Assembly (NCBI GenBank): GCA_017449495.1
Contig: JAFTFO010000018.1
Coordinates: 1 to 64,000 of the forward strand
Length of the DNA: 64,000 nt
DNA from: Prevotella sp.
GTDB lineage: Bacteria > Bacteroidota > Bacteroidia > Bacteroidales > Bacteroidaceae
Direction: 5' to 3'
Below are positions 9,038 to 17,158 of this stretch, one piece after another; within the stretch, counting starts at the first letter, position 1; every line of letters starts with the position of its first letter. The notes below the pieces were generated by a model that worked only from the letters and a program-made list of their open reading frames with translations, made no database searches and was not told the DNA's origin. Made by a program: the position numbers and the translations under genes.

Positions 9038-12000
9038 GTGGGAAACGTTTGGAGAATGTTGACGGAATGCGTCCTTCTGTCCCTTTGTCTGACTGCGGGG
9101 GCACAGGAGTACGTGAGTCTGACTGCACAGCAGGTCAGGATTGACTCTCTGTTGCCTGTCTATACGTATCAGAAACCGTTAGGTAGCCATTATGCGGACT
9201 CCGTCTACGAGGCGAAGATTGAATATCCGCTGTTCGTGGATATGACGGCAGAGGAGGTGAGTCGCTATCAGGAGGTGTCTTCGGGGAGTGAGCGGACAGC
9301 GTGGCCGGAGGTGCGGCAGTCGGTAGGTGTGGTGCGTCGTCAGGGCGTGCTCGACGTGGAGCTGGTGCCGTTGGTATACCGCAACGGGAAATACCAGAAG
9401 ATGGTGGAGTTCAAGCTGAATGTGACGGCTATGCCTGTCGCTAAGACCCGTGCCGATTCTTCATTCTTCACTCTTCACTCTCCACTCTCCACCGTCTACG
9501 CGCCCCACTCCGTACTCCAGACGGGTACCTGGGCGAAGATCGGCATCCCGGAAACGGGATTCTATCAGCTGCCAGATGCCCTCATCAGACAGGCGGGCTT
9601 CTCTGACCCTTCGAAGGTGAGGGTCTACGGCTATGGCGGGGCGCTGCAACCAGAACGGCTGACGGCTGACTATCTCGCCGAGACAGATGATCTGGTGGAG
9701 GTGCCTACATGTGTCGTCGACGGACGACGGCTGTTCTACGGTATAGGCCCCGTCAACTGGGAGTCGGCATCGGCCACGACCCGCACAAGGAATCCTTATT
9801 CGGAACGGGGCTACTACTTCTTGACGGATAGAGAGCCCGATGCCGGTGACTCGCTTCTCACTTCTCACTTCCCACTTTTCACTCCCGAGGATGACTTTGT
9901 GGCCGCCCATTATCCTGCAGCCAACGATTACCATGACCTGTATGAGGTGGACGACTATGCATGGTATCACGGTGGTCGTAACCTCTTCGACAAACGGCTC
10001 TTCTCAATAGGTACGCCCCGCAGCTATGCACTCTTTGCCAACGGGGAGGAGGGCACGCTCTCCGTGGCTCTGACCTACGACGGCGCCATTACGGCGACGA
10101 TTGCTGTGAACGACTCTGTCGTCGGCACCGTGAAGCGGTCGACGACCCTTGACAGCTATACGGAGGCGGAGGAGTACGTCAGCAACTACACGCTGACGAA
10201 CCTGAAGGCGGGGGAGAATACCGTCACCATCACACAGGAGTCGGGGGCGAACCTGCGACTCGACTACCTCTCGCTGACGCTCACCACACCGAAGGCGATG
10301 ACCGACCTTCGCTCGGCAGACCTGCCAGTGCCCGAATTCCTCTATCAGATCACGAATCAGGACCATCATGCCGACGGGGCCGTCGATATGGTGATCATCA
10401 TCCCTACCAACCAGCAGGTGCTGCCAGAGGCGGAGCGTATCAAGGCCTGGCACGAGGAGCACGACGGGCTGCGCGTCAGGATCGTCCCTGCCGATGAGCT
10501 ATACAATGAGTTCTCCAGCGGTACGCCCGACGCTACGGCTTATCGCCGATACATGAAGATGCTCTACGACCGTGCTGCTACGGACGAGGATATGCCGCGC
10601 TATCTGCTGCTCTTTGGCGATGGTGCCTGGGACAACAGGATGCTTTGTGACGAATGGAAGGGAAACGACCCTGATGACTTCCTGCTCTGTTTCGAGAGTG
10701 AGAACTCTTTCAGCCACGTGAACTGTTACGTCAGTGACGATTTCTTCTGCCTGCTCGACGACGAGGAGATGATACAGGAGAGTGTGGGCTCTTCGGCATC
10801 GTATAAGGGGAAGCCCGACGTGGCGGTAGGCCGTTTCCCGGCCCGTACCCTCGAGCAGGCACAGGTGCTTGTCGACAAGACACTCAGTTACGCAGCCAAC
10901 GAGAATGCGGGGGCCTGGCAGAACGTCGTCTGTATGATGGGTGACGACGGGAACAGCAATTCCCACATGATCACCGCCGACCGTGTGGCTACCCTCATCG
11001 AGGATTCCTATCCGGCCTATCAGGTGAAGAAGATTTACTGGGATGCTTATCAGCGCACATCCTCCGCCACAGGCTATACTTATCCAGAGGTCACCCGCCA
11101 GATTAAACAGCAGATGACGGACGGGGCACTGATTATGAACTACAGTGGTCACGGCGCTCCTTATGCTTTCTCCCATGAGCTCGTGATGAAACTAGCCGAC
11201 TTTGAGGCCTCAGCCACCAGTCATCTACCGTTGTGGCTGACCGCTTCCTGCGATATCATGCCCTTCGACGGCCAGGAGGATAACATCGGCGAGACCGTCA
11301 TGCTCAGTCAGCGGGGTGGGGGCGTGGCCTTCTTCGGTACCACTCGGACGGTCTATGCCAGCTACAACAAGTCGATGAACCTTGCCTTCACCAACCATGT
11401 GCTCACCCCTGGCAATACCATCGGTGAGGCTGTCAGACTGGCGAAGTGTGAGCTCGTCAGCACAGGGCGTGACACCTCTCCCAATAAACTGCAGTTCACC
11501 CTCTTAGGTGATCCGGCCCTTGCCTTGGCTTGTCCGCAGGCAACGGTGGTGGTCGACAGCATCAACGGTCAGCCTGTAGGCTCTGATATCACCCTCGGTG
11601 CAGGATCCATAGCCACAGTGACTGGCCACATCGTCCGTCAGGGTCAGAAGGCCACAGACTTCCAGGGGGTTGTGACGGCTACCGTTCGCGACGCAGAGGA
11701 AACGATTGTCTGTAAACTCAACGACACCTCATCCCAGGGCGCTGACGTCGCCTTTGTCTATTCAGATCGTACGAAGACCCTCTATCAGGGTTCCGACAGT
11801 GTGAGTCGGGGTGTGTTCCACTTTACTTTTGCGGTACCGAAAGATATCAGCTATACCGACGGCAGTGGACTGATGACACTGTATGCCGTCAGCAATGATC
11901 ACACTGAGACGGCTCATGGGCAGACGGACGGTTTCTTCCTCTCAGGCAGTGAGGTGGCTGTTAACGACTCCATCGGTCCCTCTATCTTCTGTTACCTCAA

Positions 12001-12613
12001 CAGTCGCTCGTTCTCCAACGGCGACAAGGTTAATACCACTCCCTATTTCTATGCAGAGCTATACGATGAGAGTGGCATCAATGCCTCTGGCAGTAGCATC
12101 GGCCATGACCTCGAACTCGTCATCGACGGGGAGCTGTCGTGGACTTATAACCTCAACGACTATTTCACCTTCGACTTTGGCGACTACCGCAGTGGTAAGG
12201 TGGGCTTCAGAATACCGGAACTTCCCCAGGGCTCCCATAACCTGCTGTTCAGGGCTTGGGATGTGCTGAACAACTCGTCGGTATCCAGACTCTCGTTCCA
12301 GGTTACTGACGACGTCTCAGCTGGCGACGTGAATGTCATCTGTACCAAGAACCCCGCCTGGGATCAGACAACGTTTATCATCACCCAGGGCATGGCGGGT
12401 TCAGATATGGATATGCTGATGGAGGTATTCGACCTCTCTGGCCGTCAGCTTTACAAGCGGGAGTTGAAGGGCGCTGCCACAGACGGGGCTTATGTTCTCA
12501 ACTGGGATCTCAGTCTCAGCGGTGGTTCCCTGTTGCGTACAGGTGTCTATCTTTGCCGTTTCACTGTAGGCGGAAGTTCGAAAACCGTTAAATTAATCGT
12601 GCTCAAGCAATAA
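9038..12613 (+). CDS. porU: Type IX secretion system sortase-like protease PorU (C25 family)
   Basis: A protein of 1,191 residues, close to P. gingivalis PorU (1,158). PorU is the surface protease of the T9SS that removes C-terminal sorting domains from cargo and attaches cargo to lipopolysaccharide. A signal peptide ends at TAGAQEY. The gingipain-type C25 domain contains the probable catalytic His in NYSGHGAPYAFSHE and Cys in WLTASCDIMPFDG. The C-terminus is itself T9SS-like: FDLSGRQLYKRELKG, then TGVYLCRF, ending KLIVLKQ. Translation may start at the GTG at 9038 or at the ATG at 9056; the latter gives a more compact signal peptide. Two short arrays (9457-9493 and 9851-9884) code in frame within the N-terminal region. 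porV follows 69 bp downstream, the usual PorU-PorV neighbourhood. Confidence 0.9.
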   Translation: MGNVWRMLTECVLLSLCLTAGAQEYVSLTAQQVRIDSLLPVYTYQKPLGSHYADSVYEAKIEYPLFVDMTAEEVSRYQEVSSGSERTAWPEVRQSVGVVRRQGVLDVELVPLVYRNGKYQKMVEFKLNVTAMPVAKTRADSSFFTLHSPLSTVYAPHSVLQTGTWAKIGIPETGFYQLPDALIRQAGFSDPSKVRVYGYGGALQPERLTADYLAETDDLVEVPTCVVDGRRLFYGIGPVNWESASATTRTRNPYSERGYYFLTDREPDAGDSLLTSHFPLFTPEDDFVAAHYPAANDYHDLYEVDDYAWYHGGRNLFDKRLFSIGTPRSYALFANGEEGTLSVALTYDGAITATIAVNDSVVGTVKRSTTLDSYTEAEEYVSNYTLTNLKAGENTVTITQESGANLRLDYLSLTLTTPKAMTDLRSADLPVPEFLYQITNQDHHADGAVDMVIIIPTNQQVLPEAERIKAWHEEHDGLRVRIVPADELYNEFSSGTPDATAYRRYMKMLYDRAATDEDMPRYLLLFGDGAWDNRMLCDEWKGNDPDDFLLCFESENSFSHVNCYVSDDFFCLLDDEEMIQESVGSSASYKGKPDVAVGRFPARTLEQAQVLVDKTLSYAANENAGAWQNVVCMMGDDGNSNSHMITADRVATLIEDSYPAYQVKKIYWDAYQRTSSATGYTYPEVTRQIKQQMTDGALIMNYSGHGAPYAFSHELVMKLADFEASATSHLPLWLTASCDIMPFDGQEDNIGETVMLSQRGGGVAFFGTTRTVYASYNKSMNLAFTNHVLTPGNTIGEAVRLAKCELVSTGRDTSPNKLQFTLLGDPALALACPQATVVVDSINGQPVGSDITLGAGSIATVTGHIVRQGQKATDFQGVVTATVRDAEETIVCKLNDTSSQGADVAFVYSDRTKTLYQGSDSVSRGVFHFTFAVPKDISYTDGSGLMTLYAVSNDHTETAHGQTDGFFLSGSEVAVNDSIGPSIFCYLNSRSFSNGDKVNTTPYFYAELYDESGINASGSSIGHDLELVIDGELSWTYNLNDYFTFDFGDYRSGKVGFRIPELPQGSHNLLFRAWDVLNNSSVSRLSFQVTDDVSAGDVNVICTKNPAWDQTTFIITQGMAGSDMDMLMEVFDLSGRQLYKRELKGAATDGAYVLNWDLSLSGGSLLRTGVYLCRFTVGGSSKTVKLIVLKQ
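9457..9493 (+). repeat. In-frame TTCACTC/TCCACTC array in porU
   Basis: About four 7-9 bp units encode DSSFFTLHSPLST at about residues 140-152, between the N-terminal domain and the next conserved block (VLQTGTWAKIGI). Confidence 0.65.
9851..9884 (+). repeat. Second in-frame TTCTCACTTC array in porU
   Basis: Units of the type TTCTCACTTC and CCACTTTTCAC encode SLLTSHFPLFT at about residues 272-283. It is the same family as at 9457-9493. Confidence 0.6.
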
Positions 12614-12636
12614 TTAAGCGTTGATATCGTTATTTA

Positions 12637-12763
12637 AGGGTAAAAAGGTAAGAAAGTAAAGAATATAAAGAAATTATAAATAATGATGAACAAGATATAT
12701 GATAAGGTGACAGGTTCGGTAAAATGGCTTTTACCCTTTTACCTTTTTACCTTTTTACCTTTT
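12637..12763. repeat. Inverted pair of GGTAAAAA arrays around the porV start
   Basis: 12637-12670 carries GGTAAAAA-type 8-bp units just upstream of the porV ATG. 12729-12763 carries about four units of the reverse complement TTTTTACC inside the signal-peptide codons. Transcribed together they could pair and enclose the start codon at 12683. Because the unit is 8 bp, a change in copy number inside the coding part would shift the reading frame. Confidence 0.7.
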
Positions 12764-13873
12764 GCACTCTACGCCCAGGATGAAGATAAGGTGCAGATGT
12801 TCAATCCCGTTGAGCACGCAGTGATCTCCCAGACCATTGCCCCTGATGCACGTGGTGCTTCTATGGGTGACATTGGTGTGGCCACCGACCCGGATGTGAA
12901 CTCCCAGTACTGGAATCCTGCCAAGTATCCCTTCTGCATCAGTCGCTCAGGCATCGCCCTGAACTACACGCCGTGGCTGCGACAGCTCGTCAACGATATC
13001 GATCTGGCCTATGTGGCGGGGTATTACCGCATCGGCGACTATTCTGCCATCTCTGGATCGTTGCGCTATTTCTCCCTCGGTGAGGTGTTTGCCGACGATG
13101 GCATGAGTGTGAAACCCTACGAGATGTCGCTCGACGTCGCTTATTCGATGATGCTTAGTGAGAAGTTCTCTCTGGCTGCTGCCATCCGCTGGATTTACAG
13201 TGACCTGCGTTATGACTACAGTGAGGACTCTAAGCCTGCATCAGCTTTCGCTGCCGACTTAGCGATGTACTACAACAACTATGTCATGCTTGGCAGTCGA
13301 GAGTGCCAGTTAGGCTTGGGCTTGAATATGTCGAATATTGGCTCGAAGATATCCTTCTATGGTGACGACGAGAGCCAGTTCCTGCCAGCCAATCTCCGTC
13401 TTGGTGCCTCGCTGATGATCCCTGTCGACGAATATAACCGTTTTTCCATCTCTGCCGATGCGAACAAGCTGTTGGTGCCTACGGTACCTCGTCAGGAGGA
13501 GGGAGAGTCGAATAGTGACTATCAGGACCGTGTGCGTCGTGAATATAGTGATGTGAGTAGCATCAGTGGTATGTTTAAGAGTTTTGGCGATGCCCCCGAC
13601 GGTTTTAAGGAAGAGCTTGAGGAGGTCACTTGGAGTGTGGGTGCAGAGTATGTCTACCACGACCAGTTCTCCCTCCGTGCAGGTTATCACCATCAGGCGG
13701 AGTCGAAAGTTAACATGAAGTATTTTACCGTTGGTGGCGGCTTCCGAATGAGTGTGTTCTCTCTCGATGTGGGTTATGTCATCTCTACAGCTCGAAGCAA
13801 TCCTCTTGACCAGACCCTCCGTTTCACGCTTGCCTTCGATATGGACGGTATCAAAGACCTGTTTAGAAGGTAA
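12683..13873 (+). CDS. porV: Type IX secretion outer-membrane protein PorV
   Basis: A 396-residue outer-membrane beta-barrel of the FadL-like PorV (LptO) family. PorV binds the sorting domain of cargo leaving the SprA translocon and delivers it to PorU. Typical features are PDARGASMGDIGVATDPD just after the mature N-terminus, NSQYWNPAKYPF, and a series of barrel strands ending FTLAFDMDGIKDLFRR. The signal peptide (about 1-32, ending LYAQD) is partly encoded by a TTTTTACC array, giving the odd segment LLPFYLFTFLPF. It lies directly after porU. ATG 12683 and the next codon, also ATG, are both possible starts. Confidence 0.92.
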   Translation: MMNKIYDKVTGSVKWLLPFYLFTFLPFALYAQDEDKVQMFNPVEHAVISQTIAPDARGASMGDIGVATDPDVNSQYWNPAKYPFCISRSGIALNYTPWLRQLVNDIDLAYVAGYYRIGDYSAISGSLRYFSLGEVFADDGMSVKPYEMSLDVAYSMMLSEKFSLAAAIRWIYSDLRYDYSEDSKPASAFAADLAMYYNNYVMLGSRECQLGLGLNMSNIGSKISFYGDDESQFLPANLRLGASLMIPVDEYNRFSISADANKLLVPTVPRQEEGESNSDYQDRVRREYSDVSSISGMFKSFGDAPDGFKEELEEVTWSVGAEYVYHDQFSLRAGYHHQAESKVNMKYFTVGGGFRMSVFSLDVGYVISTARSNPLDQTLRFTLAFDMDGIKDLFRR

Positions 13874-13899
13874 AAGGGTAAAAAGTAAAAAGGTAAAAG
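13868..13899 (+). repeat. GGTAAAAA array between porV and ispF
   Basis: Four units (GGTAAAAG, GGTAAAAA, GTAAAAA, GGTAAAAG) fill the gap and overlap the porV stop. They end at the ispF start codon. Confidence 0.7.
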
Positions 13900-14385
13900 A
13901 TGAAGATAAGAGTTGGGATGGGCTATGACGTCCATCAGTTAGTAGAGGGCCGCGACCTCTGGATGGGTGGCATCAAGATCGAACATAGTAAGGGACTGTT
14001 AGGCCATAGTGATGCTGACGTGCTGTTACATGCCGTCTGCGACGCTCTCCTTGGAGCAGCTAATATGCGGGACATCGGCTATCATTTCCCGGATACTGCT
14101 GCCGAGACCGACGGCATGGATAGTAAGGTGATCCTGAAGAAGACCATCGAGTTGATAGCCACAAAAGGTTATCGTTTGGAAAATATCGATGCCACCATCT
14201 GTGCCGAGCGACCGAAGATGAATCCGCATATTCCTGAGATGAAGGCTTGTATGGCTGCTATCTGTGGTTGCGATGAGGACGATATCTCCATCAAGGCAAC
14301 CACCACTGAGAAACTTGGCTTCACAGGCCGTGAGGAAGGCATCTCTGCCTACGCCGTCTGTCTTATCTCCACGGATAATAGGTAA
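13900..14385 (+). CDS. ispF: 2-C-methyl-D-erythritol 2,4-cyclodiphosphate synthase
   Basis: A 161-residue IspF of normal size, the MEP (non-mevalonate) isoprenoid pathway enzyme that cyclises CDP-methylerythritol phosphate with loss of CMP. MGYDVHQL holds the metal-binding Asp-x-His, and HSDADVLLHAVCDALLGA and DIGYHFPD are family motifs; KATTTEKLGFTGREEGI is near the C-terminus. It probably shares a transcript with porV. Its 3' end overlaps the convergent gene at 14363-16087 by 23 bp, leaving no room for a separate terminator between them. Confidence 0.96.
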   Translation: MKIRVGMGYDVHQLVEGRDLWMGGIKIEHSKGLLGHSDADVLLHAVCDALLGAANMRDIGYHFPDTAAETDGMDSKVILKKTIELIATKGYRLENIDATICAERPKMNPHIPEMKACMAAICGCDEDDISIKATTTEKLGFTGREEGISAYAVCLISTDNR

Positions 14386-16087
14386 GGCCGAGGGTCACAG
14401 CGCGATTCTTGAACGACTGCGTCAGATGATATGACTCTCCCGTTGGCTGTCCTGTCAGATCGTGGAAGTCTGCAAAGACGTTACAACGTTTTCCTAAGTC
14501 CTTGTTTACTTTTACCGAAGCAAAGAAATGGGCATGTTTGTCTGAGATATCCCTTGCACTATTGTAGAGTAATACGGATGACAGTCTAAAGCCTTTGCCA
14601 AAGAGCAGGGTAGGGGCAAATTTCAGGGTGAAGAATGTGTCGTCGACAGCTTCGTCGAGACTAATGTGCTGGTGGTACACATTTGCACCTCCCGTCAGTC
14701 GGAGAAGTCCTTTGTTCCAGGTAACAGATGCTCCCAGGCCTGTCAGCGACTCGTTAGATGAGGGCATGTCCGATAGTAGTGTGTGTGTCAGGCGGCCTGT
14801 TACGACTATCTGTTCCGTCTGATAAGTATAGCGGGCCTCCGACCGCCAGGCGAGGTTAGTTTTATAGTCCGTGTTATACTGGATAGACCCGTCGTCGAGA
14901 TAGTCTTGGAAGGCGCTGACGAGAGGGTTGAAGAATGTCCGGCTGAAGGTGCCCTGTACGAAGTGACGGCCCTTTTTATATCCCACACTGGCATGCCAGG
15001 CATGGTCGTTGCGATGGTACGACCACAAACTCCTGTCCCCAGTATCATAGTGCTTGTCCCAGTAGTTGTTATGCCTGAAACGGTCTCCCGCGCTGATGAT
15101 CCATGGCCCTTTCTGATAGTCTAACTGTACATACAGGTCACTATAGAGATTCTGTTCGCGGTTGATTCCCTCGTACCAGAGGTTGGTATAACAGCCCTCG
15201 TAGCCAGCGGTCATCCAGAGAGCCTGGTTCAGGAAAGGAATACTGCACTCAGCAATCCACCAGGGCAGGGCCGTCCGCTCACCCTGTATGTCGAAGGTGT
15301 TGTTTGTATAGTTCATGCCTGCCTCGAAGTAGAGACCTGCCTCCTGCTCGTTGAGGGTACGTTCATAGGTGGTGACGATCTCACCCCACCGTTGTCTGGA
15401 TAGCTCATCCTCGATGTATATGGTATGGCCACGCTGGCGATTCTTCTGTTCACCATAGCCCTGCGAGAGCTTAAGTTTCAACAGGTCATTTCCCGTCATC
15501 TGCCAGTCAATGAAGAGCATGGCGTTCTCCACACCATGGCGGGAGGTGATGGTGCTTTCCGACAGCGTGTTGGCCTTGCCATACTGTAGATCGGTCTGGG
15601 CAAATGCACGTAACGTTACGTTCTCTCCCCTGCTGGCGACATCGGCATATATCCGCCCATTACCATAGGTACTACCGTTTAGACTGAACTTACCTGTCTG
15701 TCCCTCACCCTCCTTGAATTGCAGGTCGATGGTGCCTATGGTTCCGTCAGTGGCGTTTAGAACAGCACCATAGTTACACACAATCACCTCCTTGAGGTCG
15801 CAGGCTTTGATGCCCTCGAGGAGAGGCTCATAGTCGACGCTCAGAAAGATGTCATCGACGCTTAGCAGATAGTCGGCAGAAAGTGTCTTGCCGTCGCTCG
15901 ACATCAGTTCCGGACAGATATGCAGCACATCGAGCAGCGTCATCTCCGCATCAGGGTTCAGTCGCTCCACGTGGATGGTATATTTGTTGCCCTCGTGCTC
16001 GATGATCTCTTCTTGGGCACTTGCCGTCAGGGAGCAGCAGGCCATCAAACAGCTTAAAAACAGGGCTTGAATTCTGTTAGTTTGCAT
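14363..16087 (-). CDS. TonB-dependent-receptor-like outer-membrane protein
   Basis: A 574-residue protein with a signal peptide (ending TASAQEE), a plug-like N-terminal region (TLLDVLHICPEL, then DLKEVIVCNYGAVLNATDGTIGTIDL) and a long series of amphipathic strands ending TLGLTYYPWR. It looks like a small TonB-dependent receptor or a receptor-derived porin. It is shorter than SusC-type receptors (about 1,000 residues) and has no N-terminal carboxypeptidase-regulatory domain or clear TonB box, so active transport is uncertain. The substrate is unknown. A promoter -7 box lies at 16108-16115. Its 3' end overlaps ispF tail to tail. Confidence 0.7.
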   Translation of the reverse strand: MQTNRIQALFLSCLMACCSLTASAQEEIIEHEGNKYTIHVERLNPDAEMTLLDVLHICPELMSSDGKTLSADYLLSVDDIFLSVDYEPLLEGIKACDLKEVIVCNYGAVLNATDGTIGTIDLQFKEGEGQTGKFSLNGSTYGNGRIYADVASRGENVTLRAFAQTDLQYGKANTLSESTITSRHGVENAMLFIDWQMTGNDLLKLKLSQGYGEQKNRQRGHTIYIEDELSRQRWGEIVTTYERTLNEQEAGLYFEAGMNYTNNTFDIQGERTALPWWIAECSIPFLNQALWMTAGYEGCYTNLWYEGINREQNLYSDLYVQLDYQKGPWIISAGDRFRHNNYWDKHYDTGDRSLWSYHRNDHAWHASVGYKKGRHFVQGTFSRTFFNPLVSAFQDYLDDGSIQYNTDYKTNLAWRSEARYTYQTEQIVVTGRLTHTLLSDMPSSNESLTGLGASVTWNKGLLRLTGGANVYHQHISLDEAVDDTFFTLKFAPTLLFGKGFRLSSVLLYNSARDISDKHAHFFASVKVNKDLGKRCNVFADFHDLTGQPTGESYHLTQSFKNRAVTLGLTYYPWR

Positions 16088-16107
16088 AATTCATTGTTAT
16101 TTGGGTG

Positions 16108-16115
16108 CAAAGATA
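16108..16115 (-). promoter_or_regulatory. -7 element for the TonB-receptor-like gene
   Basis: The minus strand reads TATCTTTG, about 20 nt upstream of the start at 16087. No convincing -33 box was seen. Confidence 0.5.
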
Positions 16116-16129
16116 CATATAATATTTGA

Positions 16130-16366
16130 AATAAAAGAATGATGCCGCGACTCTCGCGAGCCGCGGCATCTGAAAAAGCCTATGTTTAACTAAAAATCCT
16201 TTTCTCTAAAAGAAATTTTCAGCCTTTCGGGCTAAAAATTTGAAAGTTTAAAAGGGAATTTCACAATTGCCTCCTGTTATCCAGTTGAAAACTTTCTCTT
16301 ACCAATAACTAAAAACCTAAAACTATAAATATTACTACTAACCTAAAACAATCTATTAACCTTTTG
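16130..16366 (-). ncRNA. Candidate small RNA or leader transcript
   Basis: A -7 box (TACCTTTG, minus, 16380-16373) starts a stretch without a normal gene. It contains a strong hairpin with AAATTTTTAGCC and GGCTGAAAATTT arms and ends in a GC-rich hairpin (GATGCCGCG and CGCGGCATC arms, 16141-16170) followed by a T-rich stretch. Inside is an AGGAGG box (16275-16270), rare in this phylum, 5 nt before a GTG that opens a 10-codon frame, MKFPFKLSNF, with three Phe. It could be a free small RNA, a leader that reads into the gene at 14363-16087, or a leader-peptide attenuator. No known RNA family was recognised. The interval 16088-16559 holds nothing else that looks coding. Confidence 0.4.
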
Positions 16367-16495
16367 ACGATGCAAAGGTACGACGAATTTTCAAATCTCG
16401 CAAGACTTTGGGTGTAATAAGTGTACAAAAGCCCTTTATTCTTGACTTAAATCAATGGAATGTGTACGGTAACAGCAAATAATAACCCATTTTGT

Positions 16496-16526
16496 TTTGT
16501 ATTTCGCTCGATTTGCACTACCTTTG
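16496..16526 (+). promoter_or_regulatory. Promoter for the DUF4359-like gene
   Basis: TTTG at 16496-16499, 19 nt, then TACCTTTG at 16519-16526: a full Bacteroidetes promoter about 33 nt before the ATG at 16560. Confidence 0.7.
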
Positions 16527-16559
16527 CAGCGTCATTTGTATTATATATAAAATAGGTGT

Positions 16560-17138
16560 ATGAAGAAACTGATTGTAGTGCTCATCTTGTTGATGGTTGC
16601 TGTGCTGATGACGCTGACGCGACCAGACAAGGAGCGACATAAGGAGGCTATGTTAAAGGCCATTGAGGAATATGTTGACGAAGAGGCCAAGGACCGCTTG
16701 GGTGACAATGTGCTGGCTACGATCAGTCGTGGTGTGGTGATGAAGACTGCAGAGACAGCGCTTAACTCGAAACTGAAGGAGAATAATTACTTTCTTCTCA
16801 ATACCACTTCCGTCCGCCTTAAGGGTAAGGACAATATCCTCTCCCTGGGACTCTTCGGTATGGTCTTCACCTTCGACAAGGAGATGATTCGTGACAAACT
16901 CGACGAAGCGCTCAAGACGAAGGAGTATAATAGGACTGAGCGAGAGACTGCTAAGCAGAGTGCTAAGGAACTGAAGAAGTTGCAGAAGGAGCAGCGCAAG
17001 CGCGAGAAGGAATTGGCCAAGGAGCAGAAACGAAGGGAGAAGGAGGCTGCCAAGGAGGCCAAGCGCCTGGAGAAGGAAGCCAGGCGCAAGGCGAAAGAAG
17101 CTGAGAAAGAGGCTAAGCGCAAGGCTAAAGAGAATTAA
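16560..17138 (+). CDS. DUF4359-like membrane-anchored protein with charged C-terminal helix
   Basis: 192 residues. The N-terminus is a single hydrophobic segment (about 3-20) that may be an anchor or signal, followed by TRPDKERHKEAM and a small folded region resembling DUF4359 (FLLNTTSVRLKG, ILSLGLFGMVFTF). From about residue 120 to the end it is almost wholly Lys, Glu, Ala and Arg in KEAKRKAKE-type repeats, which should form one long charged helix. Function unknown. The tail could bind an acidic surface or form a coiled coil. The gene has its own promoter and is followed 20 bp later by a glycosyltransferase, so all three genes up to 19171 may be one operon. The domain name is from memory and is tentative. 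Confidence 0.65.
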   Translation: MKKLIVVLILLMVAVLMTLTRPDKERHKEAMLKAIEEYVDEEAKDRLGDNVLATISRGVVMKTAETALNSKLKENNYFLLNTTSVRLKGKDNILSLGLFGMVFTFDKEMIRDKLDEALKTKEYNRTERETAKQSAKELKKLQKEQRKREKELAKEQKRREKEAAKEAKRLEKEARRKAKEAEKEAKRKAKEN

Positions 17139-17158
17139 TAGTTGAAAGTAAAGAGTTT

